DNA of 64,000 nt, from NCBI GenBank assembly GCA_019095985.1, contig CM032659.1:96140-160139 (forward strand), written 5' to 3'. This DNA is from Streblospio benedicti (Eukaryota; Annelida; Polychaeta; Spionida; Spionidae). Below, piece after piece: positions 48,801-60,800 of this stretch. Both the position numbers and the translations under genes were made by a program. Position 1 is the first letter of the stretch, and every line of letters starts with the position of its first letter. The notes beneath the pieces are model-generated. The model had not been told where the DNA came from and made no database searches. It was given only the letters and a program-made list of their open reading frames with translations.

Positions 48801-51800
48801 ATACAGTTCAACCTCCGTATAGTAGTTTCATTGTCCTCCAACAGCATTAAGAACGGGTATCGGTTGCTTATATCAAATAGTGGCTACAAAAAGGATTTTA
48901 CTGGTGTCCTGCGAAATAACGAGTAATAGTCTATCTGTAGTAGTCTACATTTAGACCCCCTACCCATGTGTGTTCATGCCCTTGTGGTCCATGGACAATG
49001 GTAACCCCCTGGGGTCTCAATATTTCTAGTCATATAATGACCAATCATATTCAACAACAATATACAGTTCTTTTAACTTATTCATAAGAATTCTTGTATT
49101 CGAGTGCTTGCATTTTGTTAAAAACGAGCTGCATACTTCCCATGCGTGTGGAGGTCGATGTTACAGCATACGTAATTAGTCAAGCTGTAATCTGGCCGGT
49201 CGGATGATCCATTTGAATTTCAAGCTGTCACCACAATTACTATGGTACAAATCAGCAAGTGGAGGACGGAACACGCGGCCGGATCAAGTTGCATGTAATT
49301 GTAAACCCAGAGGGAGCTACCATTTATTTTTACCCATGAGGATTATGAGAAAACTAAGGTGATGAAATGTTCAAACAAAATTAGATGTGGGGATGGGGTG
49401 CTGAGAATCATACCATATTTATAGAAAAACTGTGCAGGTCGCATTCCATGGATATCATCTTTCAAGAACGGCACCCATTTTCAATTCTCATAATAGACTA
49501 TAAATAAAAAAACTGGAAAACCTAGTAATATCTTTCTCTTGTAACGTGTCTGCTGACCATAATGTGCTGTGCTGCAGGTGCACACGCTGGACACGCGTGC
49601 CTCAGGCTCTGACGGTCCCGGGGCGGTGGAGCGTCCAGCGGTGGAGGGCGGCGCGCTGTGGACAGACCCGGACTTCCCCTACGAGGTGGCCATGGACGGA
49701 CTGGACCCCGGCATCGCGTGGTCACGACCTAAGGTCAGCGCATGTCATGTTGGAATGCCATGAATTGCTGGCTATGAATAGCCTTGGGCTTTGTAACTTG
49801 TGGAATGATTCCAGAGCCAAGGTCATATAACCCTTTAACTCAGTCTCGAGCCTTCATAATAAGACCACCTCCATGCTATTAAAGACATAATTTGGTAACT
49901 GTTGTCTCATAATCATCTCTATTAAAGACATATATTCACAGTTGTTGACTCATAATTATCTAAATTTAGTTTAGTTTTCTTGATACCATATGTGATTTTA
50001 GGAGTTCTGTGAGAGCCCGTGCCTGTTTGTGGAGGACACGACGCGCTTCGACATCGGCCAGGGCGCCGCCGGCACCTGCTACTTCCTGTCCGTGCTGTCC
50101 TCAATCGCCGACAAGCCGGACGTCATAAAACAGGTATCTGTGTCTGACAGTGTGTAGTTATCTGCAAAATCCAATTTGGACATCGTGAAGAAGTCATGCT
50201 GCGTGGTGTTGGTACATGGGCCTCCAGAGGCAAGTTAGATAACCAACTGAGCCTCGGGGGTGGAGCGATCACACTAGCATGCCTTTTATCGAGGCTTCCG
50301 AACCTCAAGAGGTGAGACATGGACGCAGCTTATACGATGTGGAATGCAATAGGAAATGCTCCAAAACATATTTTGTCACCATGAAAATGATCCTGTTTTA
50401 ACCACCTACAAACTACAGTAATGATAGAAGACATTCTAAAATTAGCACACAGTATCAATATCTCAGTCTGCTCAAGATCTTCAGATCACTGATCTGAGTA
50501 GCTCAGCTCATAACAGATACGTGACTTTAAACACCCAACTAAACTTTCAGCATTTTTGCAACATGCTGAACCAACTGTTCTGAGAAATCCTGGCGCTTTC
50601 TTTTGATCATTTTCATGCATCGTTTTAGTTACAGTCCATTCAATCATTTGGCAGCCAACCATCTATGTTGCTTTGATTTATTGTTAATGAATTGAGAATG
50701 GAATGAAACATTTATATTCAAATGTGAAAAGTGCGTTAGTAAGTCACGATTTGTAATTGAATTACATGCAACTTCCATGCTACATAAACCTCTAACAGAC
50801 TTAAAACATCGCAAACAAATTATAAAGTTACAAATACTTCCATTCCTACATTACGTACTTTCACGCATGTTTGCTGGAAATTGTGAATATAAATTGAAAA
50901 GCTGAAATAATGCACTCTTTGCCCTTTGGCCTTGGGAATATATGTGCAAATAGTATTAACCGTGAACTATTTGACCAGATGTCACATTGAACATTGTCAA
51001 TATGTCCTGAAAGAGATATATCTTAATATGCTATTTGATAATCTTGAGGATTATCCGATTAAACCGTGTTTTCTATGTATTCTATTTGCACGAGACACAG
51101 ACAATTGACACATTGTCATGACATCCTCAAGCACATACAACAGAGATTATCAGCGTGCGTGTATTTGTGTTCGAGAAACACTCTAACTTTCACAGAAAAG
51201 TCATGGTTGCACAGTTCGCAGTGAAAATGCCAAGTGATATTTAAACATTTAATGCGCACTAAACGTATAATTGACACAAACAAAGATCCGGATCTAGCAA
51301 CTACACCTACATGTAAAGGTCGCGAATGCTAACACTTTGTCCTGCGTGGAAACAGTCCGTGATTTATTCTGCTTACAAAGCTATGAATTTTACATGGTCC
51401 TTCGTGGTGGCCACAGACTCGCTTGTGCCAGGCAGAAAGCAGCACCAAACTTATAATAGCCAATTTGACTCGTTACATATTTTATAACGGAATAACTTCT
51501 GTATGTATGGGGTAGGCTCAATGCAGGGGACAGTTGGTCTGTTATGAATGTTCGAGACTGAGTGAAATGGTTTTATTATAAGGAGGGTCTCTTTACAACA
51601 GTGATGTTGGTCGGAACTTTCAATGGAATGTTCTAGCTAGAGGCAGTTCAAGTTGGAGGTTTGGTTGAAGCTTTAGGTTTGAAGGTTGTACCTTTCAGGA
51701 CAGTCATCACGCAAAATCCAGATGACAAAATGAAGCACAATCTTTGAAAATACTGCTGAGTGGTCGGAGAACTCCGGTCCTACGAGAATCTCTTTCACAC

Positions 51801-54800
51801 TGCACATTCAGTGTTACAACATCTCCCCAGTTGTGGCTGAATAACTGTAGAGATTCGTCTGGCTAGGCTTACGTCAAAAGCAAAATTATCAACTCGGTTT
51901 TCCTACTTGGCTTTATTCTGTTTTGTTTTAATTATTATCTTATTTTGGTATACATCAACATATATATACGCCCTTTATACCACCGTTGACCACGATATTA
52001 ATAGAGTAGGTGAAACCCGGCTCTTATGAACACTGAGTCGGCTATCACGTCAAGATGTGAATAAACAATGCGTGATATGGAGTTTATAGTGTGGGGAGCG
52101 GTTGCTTTATCGCCATTATGATGTTGCCAGACACTTGAGCAAGAGGACTGCACAATCCTAGTGTACATATGTGGTATTGTTAGATACCAATGGGAACCAA
52201 GCCTTTTATTGTTTGCGACACTTTCATTGTTATCTCAACAACTTCCTCAGGCCTAATTAAATCCTTCGATTGTTCCTATCCGTATCTAACAATAGTCAAT
52301 ATACAATCATAAATAATAAAACCCAGGATGCTATGACACTTGGAATCGCTTGACACTTGTAGCTATAAATTGATACACTTGAAATTCTGCATCAATAAAT
52401 ATAAAACTTGTGCCGTATTCCCGTGCATTAAAGCCCATGGGCTTATAATCGAAAAACGGTACTTTTTGGACCTTTTGAAAATGGAAAAAGTTCTTACTTA
52501 AAAGTCCAGGTATATAGATCTATCATGTTAAAAAGTACAACATCAACAATAAGAGAAAAAGTAAAGAAATTGAAGGGATTGAAGGACACAACACTTATGT
52601 GTGTACCCATGCCGTGTCCGAAAGTGAATGGTAGTATGTTTGTTGTTATTGATACAGTCCAATATTGACGTTCTATGCTGTTATATACAGCAGTGTTCTG
52701 TGAGCACTGGAGAACTGTAGTTCAACTTACATAATGAGGCAATAAACCGTGTAAAGGAAGCCAATAATTTTAAGCGTGTATACTATTAGATAGGGCGGAC
52801 GTAACTGGAGTTACAGACCACGTCAATAATTCTACCGAACCATTGCCGACTAAACCTCAATGTTTTTGCTTCCATTGTTCCATTTTTGCAATGTGGGATC
52901 TTTGTCACGTGGTTTAAATCTTTCATATAAACTTTCTTGTGTCATTCCAGAAACATCATGTGACAGTTATCATAGTCTGTGATGCTTTTGTTATGAGCTA
53001 GGGTTATGGATAGACAGAAAGGAAGTAGATTTTCCCCGGCTCTCAAGATGCATTGTTATATTTTCTAGGGGTATTTCAAAATAGGTCACTGCGTAATTTT
53101 CTCACTGTCTAGATCTCGTACATGTGCTGTGATGCCGTAATAATTAATCAGCTCTTATTTGGCTTTCTATGAGGATAGTGGTCTCAGAATAATTTCAAAC
53201 TATATGTATAAAAATCATTTTACTGTTGGTAATAATATCAGCCGGAGGAATAGTGCTTGTTGCATCATTTAATCCCATGGCTAAATAATATATCTATTAA
53301 CAGGTGACATGTTTCTAATGATTTTACAAAGAAAATAAAATATATAAATAATGATTATGTGTGATTATCGATTCATAACAATTGGGGGCTCGTCCGGGAT
53401 ATATTTTGATTACACACGTTTTACAACTTCCTGATTAAATCTAATCTAATCTATATATGTACATCTCTTTTCTATTTTAACTTTTAAATTTCATTATCTA
53501 TTTGATATTTTTATCTGTGTTATTTGTAAGAAATCAAATAAACACTCTTGTAGATCATCCCTGACGGCGCGTACAGTATCGGCTCTGACGCGTACGACGG
53601 CGTGTTCCACGCGCGCTTCTGGCGGTTTGGGACGTGGGTGGACGTGTACGTGGACGATCTGCTGCCCACGGTGGACGAGCGGCCGTGGGGTGCGCGGTCA
53701 GCCACCGACAGCAACGAGATGTGGGTCAGTCTCATGGAGAAGGCGTTCGCCAAGTGAGTGTCAAAATACCGGCTCTTGCATCTAGCTTTATCATACAGCC
53801 TCATGAGATGGGATTCGCAAAGTGAATGCCGCCCCTTTTTGTACAGCCGCTTGAACCAATGACAAACGGTTGTTATGTAAAGGCGCTTGAATCTGTGTCA
53901 CAAACTGACTGGTGGTAACTCCAGTAAGGCTAGTTATGTATAGGCGCCTAATCCACGGGTACTATATTGAATAACATAAGTAAGATCTTAGATTAAAAAC
54001 CTCATTGATATGCCTATATCGGCCTTGTACATTAAACATGGATACGAAAACAGCTACAAAGAACACAGTAAATCAGTTTTGCAATTAGAGGGTTTCAATG
54101 AGTAAATTTGTACAGAGTTTTTCAACCCCCACCTCCAACACCCCCCTCTAGTTGTTGAACCATGATAAATGCTAACCCATTTAGTACAGAGCAGTGGCAA
54201 CGTTTTGCAAAGACCCGTGTCAATCACGGAAAATTATAGTCTCATGGAGCACCCATATTAAAAATGCAATAAAAGCCCAGAAAGTTGCACCCACCAAAGT
54301 GTGTACCAATAACTATAGCATAAGGCTGTGTTTCCGCCTGAGCAGCTCATCAATACAGAATCAGCAGCCGTCGCTATAGGTGTATTGTAACGGCCCATAA
54401 AGGCCAATAGACGCACTTAATCTTTGGCACGGGGCATGTTACGTGGAGAGTTACTTGTTCCCAGTATAGTCTCCACTCTTTATTATATATAGAACTTCCA
54501 ATCAAAGCCACGAAGAGCCAATCTTCTGTAGATCCAAACCTCCCTAAACAGACCACCATGTGCAAGCCTAAAATGACCACCTCCAGTGAGGCCATTGGGG
54601 GTTTTACTGTGTTCACGTAGACATGCAAAGTCGACCATTGTGATTGAAAACCAAATGTCTAAAAATGACTATTGTGCTGGCGAGAAAGATTTCCACGATC
54701 CACGTCATGTTGTGCTACTTTCTGTTCACTTCGCAGATTTCTTATAATCGCCGTGCTTTGGTAGAGGAATTCTTTGTATGTTTGACAATGGAGTGGCTGT

Positions 54801-57800
54801 AAAACTTCTGTCTCGTTTATGTGTATCAATATCATACAATTCAGTGGCTGAAACTGATGAATGTTTTGCTCATGCTAATATTGGCAGCGTTGCTTGTAAA
54901 CCCGCCGTGAACGTTGAATCTAGAATCAGCCAGCACATAGTCTATATTTTACACCATACAGTGCCACCACAACTTCATCATGCAAGGTGCTGTAAATACA
55001 ACTGTATTTTCAAACCTAACCCTGTAATTTTACTAGGTATAGTAAATAAAGTACGGTAAGAAAAAGGTGGTGCTCTTGATTTCGTGGGTGCAGATCAATC
55101 CATTATATATTGTTATTGAGTAGCCGCCTACATGCCATTATGAGTGAGTTGGTTCAGCCGGTATAAAGCGGTTGACAGCAGAAAGTTCCATTTGCCTGAT
55201 TCTCTAATTAACCATGGAAAATCCCTCTCATGTCACACGTTTATTGAGGGTCCACATTAACACACAGGGTTGTGATATCTGGATCTGGTTTTAGCCAGTC
55301 GTGTGGCTGGGGACTGGGTCTGTGTGATCCACGCCCGCCAAGTCAGTTTAGGGGCTTGCACAACATTGATGAGCAGCCCAACACCAAGCGACAGTTGAAG
55401 CACCGTGTACATACTTCTTAATGAACATATCAAACTATTGTCGTTCATAATATTTCCTATGTACATGTACATGTACGTAGTAGTACAGTTTTTTCTCATT
55501 TGCTCATTATGTTCATGTTCAAATATATATGCATTTTGATACTACATGTAGCTGGCTAACCCAAAGCCTGACTTCAACATTATCTTTAAACATTTTTATG
55601 AACATGTAAAAAATCAATTCAAGTGGGATTATCTATATCTGAACTCTTAATTAACACAAATGTTCAGGATATGTTTCTAAACATATGTTTTTTGTCACTA
55701 TTCTATTTCTAACATGTTCATTAACCATTAACAGTCAGATTCTAATAACCCAGTAAGGTTGCCAAGATGGCCAGCAAAATTAAGATTATTTGTAATTCTG
55801 TCCATGCTTTACATAGAAATGTGTGTCATATATCAAAATACATGTACTGTACCCGTGCTCCTGTCTCAGACTGCTGGGCGGTTACAAGGCAGCGTTCGGC
55901 GGCTGGGCGGGCGACGCTTTCATCGCGCTGACCGGGGGCCTCGCCGAGCGCGTGGAGACGGTGAACGTCAGCCCCAGACAGCTCTTCTCCCGACTCCGCA
56001 ACGCCGTGGGCGCCGGCGCCGTCATCGCAGCCAGCGTACCGGTACGTGGGCTGTGTTATTGTCTCTATCTGGGCATCGAACATGATAGTTCTTAATCAGA
56101 AATTAGTGACACTACAGTGAGAATTAGAAATTTTGTCACTGACGGGAAATTGTCCCCATTATAGAAAAGTCTTTAAAGAAAGAATGATACATTTCTATAG
56201 ATATATCAATTTAATTGATTTTGATTTTGAATAAGCATACCCAATACAAAAAGTATATTTATTGATGTTGGTTCTTGGACTTTTTCTTGAATCTACGTGT
56301 ATGTAATATGAAAGTACCAATGAACATTGACATTTGAGCATCATTGTGACAGTTGTGATCGTAGGATCATTAGTCTTATACCAGTTTTTCATTTTTGTAG
56401 TCTACTTGGCATCTAGATTGCGTATTTTAAGCTATTTTTTGCTTGATTTCAGGCTGACAAAGATGGCACTCTGGGTCTGGTGGGAGGTCACGCGTACACA
56501 CTGACCGGAACAGCTCAGGTGGGTCAAAGGTCAACTGACCGGTACACTATGGTACAACCTGTTTGGAGAGTAGATTCATTGGAGCTCTATTCAAATGAAT
56601 AGTGTGTACAACATAAATAACGTTGTGTTGTGATAATGTGTCTTTTAAATTCTTACATGTCTACCATCATATGCTGGCATCTGGTGGTGGAAGTAGTAAG
56701 TATCTAAAGACTAGAAGCTGGTAGAATGTGTGAAAATCATCATTCAAGTCACAATGTTTATGACACAGCTCACAATACAATTTATGAAGATTCAAATTAT
56801 CACTACTAAGTCATTACTTGTATCATCTCAAAACCATTACTTCATGTTCTTGTAACCGTGGTGGTTATTTATCACGAATTCCAAGATAATATTGTTTTCA
56901 TTATACTCTGTTTCACCCTCATTAGGTTGCAGTAAGTAATCAGGTATACAGGCTGTACATACGATCGATGTGTTTCTGAACTGAACATCATTTTCTGTCA
57001 GACCCAGGGGGAGCTGAGTATGGCATGTTTGTCATGTGAGCTTCAATGCTCAAGCTAACAGGAAATCCCGGATCTGCCACTGTAATCTTTTTCACTCTGA
57101 ACATACAATAGGTTTTCAACTATCTTTTGGGACCGGTTAGCAATCAAACATGTCAAACTAACGCCGCTTCAATTCTAACGTAGTTGTATTGTACATTTTG
57201 ATTAATGTAAAACAGATACTTGGTTCTTTGTGTAGGTTTAACACATTTTCTAAATGCCAGTTCTATCCCACTTGGATGGGATTGCTGCCATGTTATTCCA
57301 ATTCAAGGCTTTCCTATGTACATAGTAGTACAGTGTTTTCTCATTTTTAAATCATGTTAATAGTCCAACATATATGTATTTTGACACTACATGTAGCTGA
57401 CTAACCCAAAGCCTGACTTGAACACTGTCTTTAAACATCTGAAAATGTACCTCTTATGGTACTAGATTCATTAGTACATTTTCATAAACCATCCAACATT
57501 ATTTAATGGAAATAGTCATTATTGTAAACAACCAAATGATATAAAGTTTACAATGTGGTTGAAGGGAAGTGGATGAAAGCTCAAAATACTGAACGTTTGA
57601 GGTGAGTAAAACTGAGACAATGTGGTTCTATTGTATGCAACGTGTGTAAGAAGACGCATAAAAATCGTAAGACTTTATCATTCACTTTATTCATTCAAAT
57701 TCCAACAACCATCTGACTAAAACACATTCACACAACTTGTATTCAATTAAAAACAGTATCACAAATCTTGTGCACAGACTAATAAGAAAGAGACACAAGT

Positions 57801-60800
57801 AATTAAAGGTATGTTTATGATCAGTGAAAGTGTAAACTATTACCATAAAAAAGAAAGAGAACATAAACATGTAACAAGAATGGCAGAGTATAAAAATACA
57901 TTAACTATTAGGAGAAAGTGTACACATTCTAACTATGTGGCTACCAACAGTGACATAGTAAATGACCAAAACTAAGATGATAAACCCACGGTTACATACA
58001 CCTGTGTGTTTTAGGCTGGGAGCGAGGGCGGCACGGTGGCCCTGGTGCGTGTGAGGAACCCATGGGGCAGCCAGGAGGGCGAGTGGACCGGCGCGTGGGC
58101 AGACAACTCACCACAGTGGGACTCCGTCAACGACAACACCAAGGAAAGGTGGGTGGTCAACGGGTAGTCAGTGTGCGGTGATCAATCACCAATCATGCTC
58201 CCACATTCAACTATCTTATTGCTAATGCAGTTTTAGACTGAAAAAGGGCCAACTTAGGGAGGGGTTTTACATTAATGTATCTTTTAATGAATGAACATGG
58301 TCTAGAGTAGAGCGGTGGGTATATTTATATGAGTGTAGGGCTCTTGACAAATGGAAGATCATCTATGTATTATTTTCTTATATCATTTCCAAAGTTTCAA
58401 AGTTATGATCAAATGCAGAATGGTCAGTATGTTGTCATGATACATAGAATCGTTAGTGATTTGGAGAATGGAAATGTTGTAAACATGTTTGGAAACAGGT
58501 TGTTTGTTATCATTTCCAAAGTTTCAAAGTTATAATTAAAAGCAGAATGGTCAATATTGTTCCCATCAAATTACTAGGGTTGTAAAAAGGTTATTTTCTT
58601 GTTTGGATACATTGTATATGGTGTTTTGGGGATGAACGTTCGTCAATTGAAACAGTTGGGACGTTTAAACATGCCTCATACCATAAGTGTTTTTTTGGAT
58701 GAACGTTCGTCAACTGATTCTTGCGGACATGGTGTATTGTGTGATGCTGCTGTCCACAGGCTGAAGGTGTCCGGCAAGGGTGACGGTGAGTTCTGGATGA
58801 GCCTGGAGGACTACTGCGCCCACTTCTCCGACACCCACATCTGTAACTTCACCCCGGACGTGGACAAGGACGGCACGCCCGACGGACTCGGTAAGCACGA
58901 GCCCGATATAGCTCGGCAGTTTGTCCGTAGTCTGAGAAGACAATTAGTAGGGTTTAATCAAGCATTTTTGGGTATCTATCTGCTACCTCCTCCTATAATA
59001 AGTATTCAATTGAAATTGGTTGTTTTTAACTCAACAGTGGCCAGATACATATTAGGGACCATTCAGTATTTATGACAGGGTGGGGGTAGGAGGATTTTAG
59101 GGCGGACCATGAACTTTTGTCACAATGTTTGGAGGGAGCTATCAATTTTATCATTTTATCACACACTTTTTGAAGGGGAGCTATCAATTCTTTCACAGAA
59201 ATGGGGTTTACCCCCTTTTTTTTCATGGTAAAAAAACTAGGATTAATATTTAGACTAAAATTTTTTTTTTAAATCATGGATATTCATCAAATAGGATAAG
59301 GGTTAACTGACAATCATTGTGTTAACTGTTTGAAATCAAATGTCATCAATTTTTATCACATGAAATTGAGGGGGTTACCAATTTTTTTCATAGAGATTTG
59401 AGGGGGGCTATTAATTTTTTAAAATCAAAGCATTTTGGAAAATCCTCCTACCCCACCCGGTCATAAATACTGAATGGTCCCTTATTATAGCCCAGGCAGA
59501 TCACGGAGGCAGATATGAAAAAAATAAACCATTGCATGATTTACATCCTTACATTAGATTTGAAAAATTTCAGGCCCCCAACCCCTATGATTACTACTTA
59601 TATACCCAAATTATGATAAATGCATAAATACACCCCATATTTTCAGCCCTCAATTCAAATGGAGTGTTTCAGGCCCCAAGATTTTTTACTCACCCTAGGT
59701 AGCTCACTTTAGGTGAAATAAAATATGATTTTTGAATTTACGTATGTATGTAGAACTGTGAGAACGTTAAGTTGGAGGCCTGCCCCTTCTCTAATACATT
59801 ACAAAAAAGCATTTTTGAACCTGCAGATGGCCATGTGATGGGTGAGTTGGTGCACGTGTGCTGTTTTTGATCTTACTGAGTTTCCTATTTTTATGATTTC
59901 TTATATCAGACGTATTCCTGCTTTATATTGACATACACTGGAGCTGAAGCAGGGCTTATTATTTTGTTTAATTATCTATTTTATTATTCATTTCAGAAGA
60001 ATTCATTAAGTACATTCCATATAAACATATATAGTAAGATTTACAATGAAAAGAAAAAAAACGGGAAAATAACATCAGCAGAAGCATCGCACTGAATCAC
60101 TTAAAATAGTGATACTCAATGCAATCCTATTGAGGTATCACACGGTCTAACACTTCCACTATAATACACAGAGTCCCAGAGCCCGGGTCCCAAAGCAGGG
60201 CTGATGTTTATGTTTTCAATATTTTAGAAATTTCTGAGTTACTTTGTGTTCAATTTTTCTCTGGCTGAAGATTATTAGCACACCAAGTGTACATGTGATT
60301 TTAGCACCACATTGATTTACTTCAGTCAAATTGATACAGACTTAGGCTATTAGAAATGGAAGCTTACACAAGGGGTAAGTAGGTCTAGTGTTGTGAAATA
60401 TGTCACGATGATTGAATTAAAGTAAAAAGATTGTGCAAGTTTGAAAAGATGGAAAATGTTGCTAAATGTGCGTAAATGTCTATGCAGGAATAAATGCTTA
60501 TAGGTTTGTAATTATTCAAAGACTCCGAATGATGGATAGTGGTGTTGTTCTTCAAAACTATTGATACAAGTCTACAGGATCTGAGTACATATAAAACACT
60601 GTATTACTGTATTCATTGTTAAATTGAGACTGCATTCTCCAATACGAGGCACTGTGTTTTACAGACCAGGTGACGAGTATCTTCGGCGCGTGGAGCGGAC
60701 AGACCGCGGCCGGCAGCGACCCGGGGTCAAAGTTCAACAACCAGAAGTTCATCATCACCGTGCCGAGCCAAGGTGAGGCGGGTGGGAAAACAGAGACACG

